From positions 4,030,001 through 4,094,000 of the forward strand of contig JAJUBI010000003.1 of NCBI GenBank assembly GCA_022419385.1: a stretch of 64,000 nucleotides of DNA, written 5' to 3'. Positions 1-12,176 of this stretch are shown piece after piece; within the stretch, counting starts at the first letter, position 1; the number at the start of each line of letters is the position of its first letter. Under the pieces are notes generated by a model. The model did no database searches. It was not told the origin of the DNA and was given only the letters and a program-made list of their open reading frames with translations. The DNA comes from Paraconiothyrium sp. Pb-2020. Its lineage: Eukaryota > Ascomycota > Dothideomycetes > Pleosporales > Didymosphaeriaceae. The translations under genes were made by a program, and so were the position numbers.

Positions 1-192
1 AGGGCCTTGGTGGAACAGTATCAGGCAAGCGGGAAGCTGCCAGACGCATACCTGCCGCTGTTTGCAAACGATGCCTATCATCGGCAAGACTATTTTGGAA
101 GGCTCAGGACTGCGGAATTTGCGCGAGCAGTCCGCGACGCGTACGATGGCAGTGGGTTCTTTGCCAGCCGAACGGGTGGGTGGAAGCCATGA
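1..192 (+). CDS. C-terminal end of a probable FAD-linked (BBE-type) oxidoreductase, partial
   Basis: Only the last 63 codons are inside the window. The frame is open from base 1 and ends at TGA 190-192, so the start lies outside. The tail has the order NDA...YFG...F.R.VRDAYD.SGFF followed by a glycine/lysine end (RTGGWKP). This resembles the C-terminus of berberine-bridge-type FAD-linked oxidoreductases of ascomycetes, where an asparagine-rich strand and a YFG-like motif precede a final helix and a DPxGxF turn. The FAD-binding part cannot be seen, so the family call rests on this short tail alone. It could belong to another fungal oxidoreductase. No stop or frameshift is visible. Confidence 0.45.
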   Translation, partial: RALVEQYQASGKLPDAYLPLFANDAYHRQDYFGRLRTAEFARAVRDAYDGSGFFASRTGGWKP

Positions 193-1612
193 GCCCGGTG
201 CATCGTGAGTGGCCAGGCGAGCGAACTCCTGCAGGTCCGTAGTGAGAAGCATAATTATGTCTCAGCCTGCATCTTTTATCGATTGTGAGGGCTCGGATGC
301 CGATGGCGAGGCTTGAGTGAGGCTATGTCGACGTGTGCTTTGGCGGGGTTGCGTGAACGGCTGCGTGAGACGACAGCAACACCCAACCAGGAGCCACTGT
401 GGCCGCGGATGGTGTCGTACCTGGAGAGGGTCGCTGGTTCGGATAGGCCCGCGTGGAGACACATCCGGGAGCTTAGAATAGCGCTGCCGCGTGCGAAGCC
501 GTCGACTCTGTGGTTATTCCTGCCAGCGGGCGGCTTGGCCTCCACCACCAGGCAACGGGCCAGGCATGCTCGAGGCACAACGACGTCGACCGTGGACGGC
601 ACGAGCAAGAGTACCTTGTGTGCCTCCAGCCATCGTTGCGGTCTGCCCACCAAGCGCTACATGTTGCGCTGTGATTCGAAGCACGTGCGGCGCGACCGCA
701 ACCTCGACCGCGCCGTCTCCACGGCCCCGTCGATCTGTTTCGAAACAGCCGCTCCACCGTTGCGCTGCGCTTAGCAAGGCAGCAAGGCGACGAGGCGACG
801 AGGCTCAAGCCGTCCGCTCTCTTGACGCTGTTTTTGACCGTTGCGCTCTGCTCCTCGTCCGCGTCCCTGCCCTCCGGCTCCTGGACGAAGCCGATGCTCA
901 CCACCTGCATGCCCTTCCCTTCCAGAACGGCTTGCTTACGACGGACGCCAGAGACTCGCTGCAGGTCCGCGCTGCAGTGCTCAGCCCTACCGTCCCCTGT
1001 TCGTGGCCTCCAGGCCCGTCTTGTAGCGACCCTATCAAAGTGAGGTGCGACTAAGCGCCCACCACCCTCACGGCTGCACCCACTGCGCAAAATTAGAATA
1101 GGTGCGCCCAGCCGCACAGGAAAATATCCTCAAACAGGCGCTTCTTGTTCTCCCGGGTCGCTCCCTTGTTCCGCATACGGAACGGCTCAGACGCCCGGTC
1201 GACCAGTTTATGGGCCCTCTCCACGTCTTTTGGGAGAAGCGCCCATGCCATGACCGCAGTTTCACCATCATCTGGCGATTACTCTAACAGATCCCTGTGT
1301 CAGATATTCTCCGGGCGGCCTGTGTGGCCTTTGTTTAGATGCACAGAAACCGCTGCGGCTCTGATATAAAGTCAAGCCCGCCGTGCCTTAGCTTGGGGGC
1401 TCTTCAGATACCTTACCCCAACACACACGAGCTCTTATTCCTTCGTTTCCTTGCTGTCTCGACTGTCTCCTACCTTTCGTTCCAGCATCACTTTCGTTGC
1501 TCTATCCTAATCCTAATACCCATCTCCTCTCGCTTCAGCCTCTCAGTCATACCTCCCCCGTTCGCTGTCTCCTCCACCTATACCTATTCCTCTTTCGTTT
1601 GTGTCTTTCTCC
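193..1612. other. Intergenic region, no gene recognised
   Basis: GC-rich up to about 1.1 kb, with long overlapping open frames on both strands that resemble nothing and look like composition artefacts. From about 1.38 kb the plus strand becomes pyrimidine-rich, as is usual for fungal promoters and 5' leaders before a start codon. Confidence 0.6.
1365..1370 (+). promoter_or_regulatory. TATA-like box upstream of the Myb/SANT gene
   Basis: TATAAA about 245 bases before the ATG at 1613, followed by a long CT-rich tract (about 1430-1612) that would form the leader. Position and sequence fit a core promoter, but there is no expression evidence. Confidence 0.35.
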
Positions 1613-2399
1613 ATGATTGCAAATATGCCAAAGACCGAAAGAGTCTCATCGGTTCTCCGCAATTCCGTCTCCACTGCATCTGCTGCGGGAGGCGGAGCGC
1701 GGAGTTCCTCTTGGTCTCAGTCCGACGATGAGACCTTGATCAAGGCACGTGCTCAAGGATTGAACTGGAACCAAATCTCTCCCAAACATTTCCCTACAAA
1801 GTCTGCAAATGCTTGTCGCAAGAGGCACGAGCGCTTGATGGAGAAGCAGAATGCTGAGCAGTGGGATGGAGTCAGACTTGATGTCCTGGCCGAGGCGTAC
1901 ATGGAGGTTCGAAGCGAAATGTGGCGCATCCTGGGTGCCAAAGTAAACGAAAAATGGCAGCTTGTCGAACAAAAGGTATGTTCAAAGCATGCCTCAGCCT
2001 CTCCATCAATTGAAGCCTTCAATTCTCTGTTTGCCAAACTACGTTTCGGTGAGCTAACTTGCTGCGCAGTGCATGGAGAAGGGGTTAAAGAACCTCACGC
2101 AAGCGTACCGCCAGGCGCAGAGGAAGCAGGGTACATACGAGATCAACGAAGACAGTGGAGTTGGCATTTCTGACCTGGACGAAGACGCGAACGAGAACCC
2201 TTCGCCAGTGCTGACAGACGCTTCCAACCAACTGCCTCTAGCATACCAGCAGCCCACAAACTTTCACCACCAGCAAACACGTGTGCCTTCCATCCACTCC
2301 ATTTTGCAGCACCCGCAGCTGCCGCAGTCCATGTTGCAACAGCAGAACATCGGTCAGCATCCCATGGCTTACACCTCCTCGTACCCATCGCAGCACTGA
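1613..2399 (+). CDS. Myb/SANT-like DNA-binding domain protein
   Basis: Two exons, 1613-1975 and 2070-2399, joined in phase 0 across a 94-nt GT-AG intron, give 230 residues. A Myb/SANT-like helix-turn-helix lies at about residues 28-70: WSQSDDETLIKARAQGLNW, then a PKHFPTK turn and NACRKRHERL recognition-helix residues. It is followed by a conserved helical block (MEVRSEMWRILG...KWQLVEQK), an acidic stretch, and a Q/P/H-rich low-complexity tail. This layout suggests a sequence-specific nuclear DNA-binding protein; the target is unknown. The first ATG is 1613; ATG 1625, four codons later, is an equally possible start. No lesion is visible. The intron interrupts directly after LVEQK, and the next exon continues the helix (CMEKGLKNL), which supports the splice. 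Confidence 0.75.
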
Positions 2400-3866
2400 G
2401 CGCCATCTCTCATCCTCGGACATTTCTCCTTCTTCGGCTTTTCTTTAGCTTCGGCTTGTTTTCGCTTCTCGCTTCTTGCTTCTTGCTTCCTTCCTGTCGA
2501 TCTTTACGACCTCACGATCCCTTCTCGATATACCTTGTACCACTACCACCACGCTCCTTGGTGGGACGAACCCAGCATGATGGCCAACTCGGATCCATCC
2601 TTACCAAGTACACGTGTACCTAGACTGGGCTAGGTTGGTTTTCTCTAATCATCTCTTATCTTTTCCTTTCTATTTCTTGTATCTCCTTACTTATAATCGG
2701 GGACGGACTTTCACGGACATTCGCTATTCTCCATATCACGAAGGAACGCACGCATAGCATCGGACAGGGGCATGGCATATTCGGCGTCTCACTTCGCATT
2801 ACTATCGTTAAAAGAGATACCACTTTCGAAAGAGGAAGGAGAGCGGCGCAGGAGCGCACTTTAGATTTTTGTATCTACATTTCCTAGCTTTTCTTACCTT
2901 CGACTATCTCTTTGGTTCGAATCTCTATATCTCATTATTTCCTTACTACAGGCATCATCTGCATTGGAGAGGGCTTAGCGTGCTTTTGCGTCATGATTGA
3001 TTTCGACACGGCAAGAGAGGCCTCGTTGGCAAGGCCTGTTGGCTAGGAGATACCCAAATTCGGAAGACTACGGAAGACTAATGGAAAGGCGTTTAGTAGG
3101 CTTCGAGGAGTACCTTGCTCACGAGATAGTTTCGCTCTATTCAGTTCATGAAACGAATCAGTTTTACGTATGGTCCCATCTACACTAATTAGCCTTCTCA
3201 AGCCTCAAGTTACGTTTTCGGTCTGGTTATTGAATGACAATTTCCACCGCCTGCATGCATATGTGATATGCAACCCAACGTAACTCAGCTTACCTTGCGC
3301 CTGCGAATCTTGTCCGAGCGTTGTACCTCTGAGGCCTCCCATTTGACTACCGTGGTACCTGCAGACCTTACGCCCACAGTTCACAGGCCATACCCGAAAG
3401 CCTCACCGGTCAGTACACTCCTTCGTCCACCTCTAGTCAGACCAACCATGCAAGCTTCACTTAAGTCGTACGGCAGGAGGCTGCGCTCTGCTCCATCAGC
3501 AGAGCCTCCTTCCACTAGTCGGACCCCATTCATCACCAATCCTCCGGTCCTGAAGCATCACAATTCAATAAAGTCATGCATACACAAGTCCACCATCGCA
3601 CCTTCACATCAACCGTGCCGCAAAAGCCGCACCCCGCGCTAAAAATAGTGTCTCACCCGTGGAAAACGCACCCCACGATCGCGGGCCTTTGCGGCAACGT
3701 GGGCTCAAGATCTCGGCTATCCACCAGTGCGGCTTAGCTCGCCAACTGCACCAGGCCACTTCGCGCATCGATGACCTAACCAGTGCACTTTTTGTCAGTG
3801 TGCTCCGCCTCCGTCACCGTTCTGCCGGCTCGACCTGCTCTTGACCATGGAAGGAGCACACGAGCA
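2400..3866. other. Intergenic region
   Basis: T/C-rich 3' flank of the Myb/SANT gene, then about 1 kb without a convincing coding frame. A 10-bp tandem duplication (CGGAAGACTA twice) sits near 3061-3080. The last few hundred bases are the promoter of the sirtuin gene. Confidence 0.55.
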
Positions 3867-4985
3867 ATGCCCCCCGTTCGTGCCCCTCTCTTGCGCATCC
3901 CGTATACCTCCCCTCTGCCAGCACCTCGCATAATCCCCGCCAGCGCAGGCACAGCCTCGGGCGCTATTGCTGCCCTCGTGGAGTTTCTGGGCCATGCTGA
4001 GCGCGCCGCGCCGCGACGAGAGAGGAATGGGAAGACGCTGCTCGTCACTGGTGCGGGCATATCGGTTGCATCAGGTCTGGCCGACTACCGAGGGACGAAG
4101 GGGACGTATACCCTGAACAAGACGTACCGACCCATCTACTACAACGAGTTCTGCGAGAACCATGAGATGCGCAAGAGATACTGGGCGAGGAGCTTTCTGG
4201 GATGGACAAACATGCTGAAGGCGAAGCCGAATGCGGGACATGAGGCTGTTGCAAGGCTGGGAGAGCTGGGCATCGTGGACAGTGTCATCACCCAGAATGT
4301 CGACAGCTTCCACCCAAAAGCGCACCCTTCATTACCCACGATCGAACTCCACGGCTACCTTCGCACCCTGACCTGCCTTACCTGTAAAAGCTCGTACTCT
4401 CGCAACGACTTCCAAACGGATCTTGCGCGCCTGAATCCCGCCTGGTCTACCTTCTTGCAGGAGATGCTTGCCACCGGCGCCCTTGACACCGAGAACCCAG
4501 ACGAGCGGCGAAAGCGCGGTTTAAAATCCAATCCTGACGGCGACGTTGACATACCCGGCGCGCCGTACACAACATTCAGATACCCCGCGTGTCCAACCTG
4601 TCTTGAGAACGGAGAGCAGGGTGTGGGCATAGACAACGACGGTGGGTGGAAACAAGGAAGCACGGGAGGCGTGTTGAAGCCCAGTGTGGTCATGTTCGGC
4701 GAGAGCATACCGCTGGAGAGGAAGAACGCTGCGGAGCAGGCAGTCAATGCTGCGGAGAGGATACTGGTGATTGGAAGTAGTTTGGCTACCTACTCCGCTT
4801 GGCGGCTTGTCAAGCATGCAAAGGAACTCGGACTGCCAATTGGGATATTGAACATCGGAGGGGTACGTGGTGAGGACACATTCTTCGGAGATGTGCCCGA
4901 GACGAATACTGGAAAACAGGCGGTCAGGTGTAGTGAAAGTGCGGATGTGGTGCTACCAGAGGTTGTTAAGATATTAGAACATTGA
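3867..4985 (+). CDS. NAD-dependent deacylase, SIRT4-like (class II) sirtuin
   Basis: Single exon, 372 residues. The frame is open further upstream, but the first ATG is 3867. Sirtuin signatures appear in order: NAD-binding GAGISVASGLADYRG at about residue 62, QNVDSFH at about 143, catalytic-histidine motif ELHG at about 161, zinc pairs CLTC (about 169) and CPTC (about 242), then IGSSLATYSAWRLV and a final NIGG..R nucleotide-binding strand. The order, and a basic/proline-rich N-terminus without acidic residues, fit a mitochondrial SIRT4-type enzyme that removes acyl groups from lysines using NAD+. Two signatures deviate from the family: ADYRG replaces the usual PDYRS, and FHPKAH replaces LHxKAG. 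The Asp, Asn and His thought to be catalytic remain, so activity is likely but substrate preference is open. Confidence 0.85.
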   Translation: MPPVRAPLLRIPYTSPLPAPRIIPASAGTASGAIAALVEFLGHAERAAPRRERNGKTLLVTGAGISVASGLADYRGTKGTYTLNKTYRPIYYNEFCENHEMRKRYWARSFLGWTNMLKAKPNAGHEAVARLGELGIVDSVITQNVDSFHPKAHPSLPTIELHGYLRTLTCLTCKSSYSRNDFQTDLARLNPAWSTFLQEMLATGALDTENPDERRKRGLKSNPDGDVDIPGAPYTTFRYPACPTCLENGEQGVGIDNDGGWKQGSTGGVLKPSVVMFGESIPLERKNAAEQAVNAAERILVIGSSLATYSAWRLVKHAKELGLPIGILNIGGVRGEDTFFGDVPETNTGKQAVRCSESADVVLPEVVKILEH

Positions 4986-6369
4986 GAGGCAGCCCGCGCT
5001 GTACGGTTATATAAACGTGTACAGTATAGATCTACATACATTCTCGGAGTCCCGAGGATTGCTGAAGCTGTTAAGATACAATACATCGTGGTACAACTCA
5101 GTCATGAATCCATAACTAGACATCAACTCTCTTATTCTATCCAGGATGGGCTCCAAGCTGCTTTGCGCCGTCTTCTGTAGCATTGACATGAAATCTTTTG
5201 TCTACGTCTATTGGCCTTGCAGGCGCATGTTGGAAAACTGAATCGTTCTATGCTAACTGCAACCCGTTTCTCGCCGTTTGTGAATGGATGCTCGCGTGGA
5301 AAGGGGTATCGCGTGCATTGAATGAGGATTTACAACCCCCTGGTCCTTGTTCGCCAGGCAAAAGCGGCTCGGTTGAATCGATCGATCTCGACGAGGTCCG
5401 TGACCGAACAGGTATCCTGGCCTCATCGCTTGGATCAGTTATCTCGGTAACAGCAAATGCGTCGATCCAATACAGAATGCAGCATGGCCACCACGCTATC
5501 GTTGAAAGCAACTGTTGACATGTGAATTCGCCCGACGCGCCTAAAAATGGTCGGCCGGGCTTTCGGCCATCCTCAAGGCGACAGTATTGTAGAGTTGGTA
5601 CGTTACGCCTCCTTTCTGACCGGAGCGTCGACATATATCGCCCAGACTCCATAGATCGCATCGACCGAGGTCACTGTGAAGATCAACGGGCTTGCGTGGC
5701 AGCTCGCGTGCGACCTGTGATCGGCAGGAACAGCATCGACAACCGAGCGAACGGATCTTCATCGATTTTTGGCATGCTTGCGACGCACACCATGACCCCT
5801 GGATCATTTGTCTTCCATGTGACCCCCCGCATGAATAAACATATCCACACACCAACAAGGTCGTTACTTGATCCGAGGTTTGTTGCTCGAAGCAAGGTGT
5901 TGCCCTTGCCCCCGCATTAACCGGCCCGTTCCCCCTGTGTCGTTGTGCGCAGTGACAGCGAATGTACAGCACGATTTGACCCGAAATACGCGTTACGAGC
6001 GTGCTTGCATACACTCGCCCTCTCGTAGTCGTAGAGTATCGTGAGATGTGGCAGCCGCGGTCCAATGGTCTCTGCAGCAGCTTCTGGAAGGATTGTTCGC
6101 ACCGCGACTACCCACAATAACGTCTCTATAGGCCTTTCTTAAGATGCTCTTGCTTAGGCTCAGCGCCCAGCATCTCGCGTCTATCCAAATAACTAAATCA
6201 TGTTAGCGTACGCAGACTCGTTCCCAAAGCCGTATACTCCGTTCTTAGTACTACCATGGGTATCTGTATAAGTATTACAATTTCTCCGTCCACTATTCAC
6301 GGTCCGTGATACGGACACTTGTCTCCTCTTTGTTCGCCGTTCCTTTGGTCGAGGCCATACTTTTACACG
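4986..6369. other. Intergenic region, about 1.4 kb
   Basis: No frame here has a recognisable protein motif on either strand. It lies between the sirtuin stop and the beta-glucosidase start and probably includes the latter's promoter. Confidence 0.55.
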
Positions 6370-9215
6370 ATGGTCCTAGCTGTCCTACTGTCCTTGTCGA
6401 CACTGGCGGTGGGTGCGGCCATCGACAAGCGTGCCGTCCCAGCTGGCTATGTCGCTGCTCCATCGTATCCTGCACCGCATGGTGGATGGGTACCGGAATG
6501 GACCGACAGTTTTCAAAAGGCGGCAAAAGTTGTGTCCGGCTTAACATTAGCTGAGAAAACGAATATCACGGCGGGTACCGGCATCTTTATGGGACGCTGC
6601 GTCGGCAACACGGGCAGTGCTTTAAGAGCTGGGATCCCTCAACTTTGTCTTCAGGACGGTCCGCTGGGGGTTCGGAACACCGATCACAACACGGCGTTTC
6701 CCGCAGGGATCACGATCGGCGCCACTTTTGATAAAGACCTCATGCGGCGGCGTGGCGAGGCCATCGGCGAAGAATTTCGAGGAAAGGGCGTCAATGTCTA
6801 CCTAGGACCATCCGTAGGACCGCTTGGCAGGAAGCCAAGAGGAGGAAGGAACTGGGAGGGTTTCGGAGCAGATCCTGTGCTTCAGGCGTACGGCGCTGCC
6901 CTGACTGTTGAGGGTGTTCAAAGCAAGGGCGTCATCGCGACGATCAAGCACTGGGTCGGAAATGAGCAGGAAAAGTACAGGATGTACAGCATTATCCAGG
7001 AGGGTATCTCATCGGACATTGACGACAGAACTCTGCATGAGCTTTACGCGTGGCCGTTCGCTGAAGGTGTCCGAGCCGGCGTTGGCTCAGCCATGATTGC
7101 TTACAATGCGGTGAGTGATGATTCTTTTCATCCCACTATCAGCCTCAATCGTCATATATAGAGCGGAAACTTCCCATGTGGCGAGATGGCGCACCCAGAA
7201 TTTTGGTCTTCGGGCTGCATCATCGGAACCCCTTCGCTCCCCACTACCCACATCCATGAACCAAAATCGACTGACAGAATATTAGGTCAATGGATCAGCG
7301 TGCTCACAGAATAGCTATCTCATCAACAACATCCTCAAAGATGAGCTTGGTTTCCAAGGGTTCGTAATGTCGGACTGGTTAGCCCAGATCTCTGGGGTAC
7401 CGTCTGCCCTCGCTGGACTTGATATGTCTATGCCGGGCGATATCAATACCGTACCTCTCGTCACCGCCCAGTCTTACTGGATGTACGAGTACTCGAGAGC
7501 TATTTTAAACGGCTCCGTGCCCGTGGATCGGCTGGACGACTCTGTTACTCGTATCCTTGCTGCATGGTATCAGATGGGACAGGACAACAATTACCCCGAG
7601 CCTAACTTCTCCACGAATACGCAGGATGCTGAAGGAGACCTCTACCCTGGAGCTGCTCCGGGCTCACCTAAAGGTGTTGTCAACGAATTTGTTGACGTCC
7701 AAGCGGATCATGCGGTAGTGGCAAAAGAAATAGCTCGGGACGCTATCACATTGCTCAAGAACGTCAACAGCACCTTACCGTTGTCCCTTAAAGCAAGTCT
7801 CAAAATCTTTGGCACAGATGCGAAAAAAAACCCTGATGGCATAAATGCCTGTACGGATCAAGGATGCAATAAGGGCACTCTTGGAATGGGTTGGGGAAGC
7901 GGCTCCGCTCGCTATCCGTACATTGACTCACCCATTGATGGATTCAAGGTACGCGGCGCAAATTACTCCTTTTACAACAGCGACTCTTTCCCGTCGAACT
8001 CGAATCCTTCAACGAACGATGTTGCAGTCGTTTTTGTGACTGCGGACTCTGGAGAGAACTACATCACAGTTGAGGGCAATAACGGAGATCGAGATAGCTC
8101 AAAGCTCAACTTGTGGCATAACGGCGATAACTTGATCAAGGATGTTGCTGCCAAATACTCCAACGTCGTGGTCATTGTGCACACTGTGGGCCCTGTTCTC
8201 TTGGAACAGTGGCACGATCTGCCTTCCGTCAAGGCCGTTCTCTTCGCACATTTGCCTGGCCAGGAAGCTGGCGACAGCTTGATGCAAGTCCTTTACGGCG
8301 ATGTCTCGCCGTCAGGCCATCTCCCATATACTGTTCCAAAATCAGAAGACGACTACCCCACGAGCGTATCACTGGTATGTTGACACCCAAATGTATGTAA
8401 TTCGACGCTGACCTATCTTTCTACTACAGGTCAGCGATGTGGTATTGGTTCAGCCTCAAGACACATTCACAGAGGGTCTTTACGTTGATTATCGACACTT
8501 CAACAAGGAAGGTATAACACCCCGTTATGCCTTCGGACACGGCCTCAGCTACACGACCTTCTCCTTTTCCAGCGCAACTATTACGCCAGTAACCAAGTTG
8601 ACCTCTACACCTCCAACGCGGCCCGCGAAGGGCAGTACCCCAACATACTCAACTAAAATCCCGGCAGCGTCAGAGGCATACTGGCCAGACAACTTTAATG
8701 CCATCTTCCGCTACAAATACTCATTCTTGGCTAAGTCAGATGCCGACGCTGCCGCTAAGATTGGAAATTCCACCCAGAAATATCCTTATCCGGCTGGCTA
8801 CTCGAACGTACAGAAGGCCGGAGTTGCAGCTGGTGGTGCACAAGGTGGCAACCCAGCGCTTTTCGATGTCGCGTACGACATCTCAGTCGTTGTTAAGAAC
8901 ACTGGAAAAACGAGTGGAAAATCAGTCGCACAGCTCTACGTACAATTCCCGACTGGCATCTCCTTCGACACCCCGATTATTCAGCTACGGGATTTTGAAA
9001 AGACCAAGGAACTGGCTCCGGGTGAGAGTCAGACTGTGAAGCTACGCGTCACGCGTAAAGACCTTAGTGTATGGGACGTCGTGAGCCAGAATTGGATCGT
9101 ACCCAATGTGAGTGGGGATTATGGTATTTGGATTGGAGACGCGAGCGACACGTTGAATTTGAGGTGTGGGACTAAGGCGGCCACGTGCGTAGGAGGTCAG
9201 ACGAGCCCAGTCTAG
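6370..9215 (+). CDS. Secreted beta-glucosidase, glycoside hydrolase family 3
   Basis: Three exons, 6370-7110, 7286-8374 and 8430-9215, joined in phase 0 (introns 175 and 55 nt), encode 871 residues. ATG 6370 opens a signal peptide (about residues 1-16) and is followed by a Kex2-type Lys-Arg site at about 20-21. The GH3 N-terminal barrel contains DGPLGVR, the KHWVGNEQE substrate motif at about 193, and GFVMSDW, whose Asp277 is the expected catalytic nucleophile. The C-terminal alpha/beta domain and a fibronectin-III-like end ([10 protein letters not shown]...) complete the usual domain order and length. Enzymes of this type release glucose from cello-oligosaccharides or aryl-glucosides outside the cell. 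The first intron is longer than most in this window. No lesion is visible. Confidence 0.92.
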
Positions 9216-10688
9216 CGGCCTGAGTACACGCTTGTAATGATTCCCACCTAGTATTGAATCTACATGTTCTAATTTTTAGTCATCTATTCATCTTTTCGTC
9301 AAGAGGTTCGAGTAAAGTAGGTACGTGACTATCACATATATGTGCGCAGATTGCAATGTGGTCGCACAAACAATGTCTCCCGACCAACTTTTACCGCTGT
9401 ATTTGGCTTTTTACCAAGAAATAACTCAGTTCACGATCTATACGTAAATTCGCGTTTGATCATGAGACAGTACTTGGTGGGAGGTGATCGAGCCTCATGA
9501 TGGATTTTGCCAAGCGGACTGCATCTACATGCGCTTTAGGTTTTAGGACAACTGGAAGAAATTCACTTGGCGCTGCGTCTAAGCCTCAAATCTTGGAGGT
9601 ATTTTAGTGGACATCGTAGTTGTTGGTAAACGGGCATTGATCTCGTTGAAACGCTTTTCCGTATCGCGCGAATGCATCCTCAAGTCAACCGGTAGTGAAA
9701 TGGACCAGTCTATACAGACGTAAACTGGCGCATGGTATTCGCATGGATCATTCGCGGCTGGCGACTGACTTGAACAGGACTTTATCTGCGCATGCATTAA
9801 CGGGAAGGTGTTGAAATACCACAGAGCACGCTAATTCCGACGACTAGGACTTGCCAGCTGCAGTCTAGTCTGGTGATCTTCAGGTCGACTGCCGGCGGTT
9901 ACGGAGTCCCTAAGACTATGCGTTCCCGGACATCGCCTTCGCCTCTTATGCCTTACAGTCGACTGTTCAGGGTTGGCTCTACTGGTTTTGAGCTGAAAGA
10001 CCTAGAACCATTCATATCCCTCCTGTTGAAGATGTGGCTAATGAACCCCTTCGCCACAATCGCACATGCATCCACGTTCTACCACAGTAATATTCATGAT
10101 CATCAAACCTTAAGATAACCATTTATTTAGCACCGCCCCCCGACTGCCCAATCCCCGCTGCCATCTAAAACAAACCCTGTCGCATGTCCTCATCGTACTC
10201 TCCAACGGATCCAATCGTTCCCTAAGGATCCCTGCTACCGGCCAGGAACCCCGCCAATGTTCGGCACCACTTCAATCACGCCCGCCTCGCCTCTTCCGGG
10301 CGCCATGGCACCTACCTGCCACATGCAGGCACGCGAGTGGTATGCGTGAGCTCTTGCAGCGACAGCGCGCTGGCGCCATGGCGGATTATGGTAGGTCGCA
10401 GGGGACACGTCCGGGCTCGGGGGGGTGAGTGCGCGTAGAGAGGCCGAATCAGTGGATGGCCTGGGGCCATGAGGGAGAGCCTTGGGTGTAGAGAGCATAA
10501 GTCTTGGACGTGAGGTTGAGAAAAGCCCGGGGTGGCCTTTTAGCCTTGGGTATGTATAAGAGCGGAGGTGCCGCCGGGGTGAATGTTGCGTTCGTCTGGG
10601 TGTGGCCCACGCTCTGCCTTCGATTCTTCGTCCCTTTCTATATAACCACCTTCGGCGTCGACTCGATCGGTGCGGAACCCTTCTAACA
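9216..10688. other. Intergenic region, about 1.5 kb
   Basis: AT-richer to about 10.1 kb, then GC-rich towards the next promoter. No protein-like frame was recognised on either strand. Confidence 0.55.
10639..10645 (+). promoter_or_regulatory. TATA-like box before the Vps62-family gene
   Basis: TATATAA lies 43 bases before the ATG at 10689 and follows a T/C-rich run. This is a plausible core promoter, although the short distance leaves little room for a leader. Confidence 0.35.
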
Positions 10689-12176
10689 ATGTTTGGAAGA
10701 AACGTCTTTGGACTTGTAGCGTTGGCTACCTGTGTCGTCTCCGCGCCTGCGAAGAGGCAGGCACCTAGTGGTGTGCCCGACTATGTGCTGAAATATGGTA
10801 TGTATATCTCTCTACCCGCATAGATCTACCAGTTTCCGCCAGAAAGAGATAGCTTCAAATACAGCCTGCTGTTTCTGCAGGTCTTGGCCCCAGCAGCATC
10901 ATCAGCGAATGTCTCAAGTCCGACGGCCCCTCAGACCTGCCTTTTTCGTACATGCTACACAGCATCTACCCCCGCAAGATTTTGTACACCATCTTTCAGC
11001 TTGAACGCATTCGACCAATCGAACTTCAACGTGCTTCCGACTAACACTGCACAGCTCCCGTCGTGTATCTCCATGGCCAAGATCCCTACATGCCGTCAGA
11101 CCTCGACACTCACATCTCTCACACCATCCCGAATGTAAACTTCAACGCCGTTTCAGCGCCCAACCCATTAGACCTTAACAGTCTCAATCAACTCGGCGGA
11201 GATGTGTATCTGACGTCGGAGGATGATATCACCACGAATCCGGAGTGGCTGAAGGGTGTGAGGCCCGATGGCAATGGCAAGACACAAGGCACCACTGCCG
11301 CAGTCATCGTCAATGACAAGGGCGACGGCACTGTAGACGCTTTTTACATGTATTTTTATACTTACAATTGGGGCGGGGAAGTACTAGGGCTGAGCTCCTT
11401 AAACTTCGGTAAGTCAAAGGTTCTCAATGGCCTTGTCATCTCTCACATTTCTGATTTGGCGCACAGGCAATCACGTCGGAGATTGGGAGCACACTATGGT
11501 TCGCTTTTCCAATGGCAACCCTGAGTACGTTTGGTACTCGCAACACGCCAATGGACAGGCTTTCAAGTACAGTGTTACAGAAAAGCACTCCGACAATCTC
11601 CGCCCAATCGCCTACTCAGCGAATGGGTCGCACGCTAACTACGCTATAAGTGGTACGCACGACCACACCATTCCGAATTTCAATCTTCCAGGAGGAGTCT
11701 TGGAAGATCACACGGCGAAAGACATCTTCTGGGACCCGCTTCAGTCTTCACTCTTCTACAAGTATGATGCTGGGGCAAATTCATTCACTGCATATGACGG
11801 CACAAGCCCCGTCAACTGGCTGAGCTTCACCGGCCGCTGGGGTGACCAGGAGTATCCCACGAGTGACAAGCGACAAGTTAAAATATTCGGTCAGGCCAAG
11901 TATAGCAGCGTACGTCCCCAGAACAGTGTGTTTGTGTCTTTGCTGCGGTAAGAGCAATGATCTGTCGCTCTGCAGAGACACCCCATTGTACCAGAATCTC
12001 CTTTTTGAACTTTCATTGACGTTGTATAGGGACCCACCGGGCCAGAGGACAAACAGCTGAACCGCAGCAACGTGTGCCCTGACAACGGGAACGACTGCAT
12101 ATTGCGCGGCATCTTGGTGCCTAGGAGAGCGGAATTGGATGCGAAGGTGTTTGCTGAGGACGTCGTGCAGCGCTGA
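10689..12176 (+). CDS. Secreted Vps62/TDA6-family protein
   Basis: Four exons, 10689-10797, 11055-11408, 11467-11909 and 12030-12176, give 350 residues with all phases consistent. The N-terminus is a signal peptide (about 1-18) ending before a Lys-Arg processing site (about 22-23). The body carries the family's hallmarks: VPDYVLKYAPVVYLH, DPYMPSDL, GGDVYLTSEDD, VDAFYMYFYTYNWGG, NHVGDWEHTMVRF and YSANGSHANYA. Vps62-related proteins are poorly characterised; yeast members were linked to vacuolar sorting, while many fungal copies, like this one, look secreted. The first intron is unusually long (257 nt) and ends at CTAAC...CAG. An internal acceptor-like site near 10880 precedes an open segment, so a skipped or alternative exon is possible but is not needed for the domain. 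Confidence 0.8.

Noticed and set aside
473..1117. 214-codon minus-strand open frame, with overlapping plus-strand frames of up to 187 codons
   Set aside because: GC-rich region open in several frames at once; no motif, no plausible splice partners, composition atypical of the true genes here.
2905..2935. GGTTCGA string resembling a tRNA T loop near 2915
   Set aside because: Flanking bases do not form a T stem and no other tRNA arms are present.
5541..6065. 174-codon minus-strand frame between the sirtuin and beta-glucosidase genes
   Set aside because: Cys/Arg-rich composition without any recognisable motif; overlaps other random frames.
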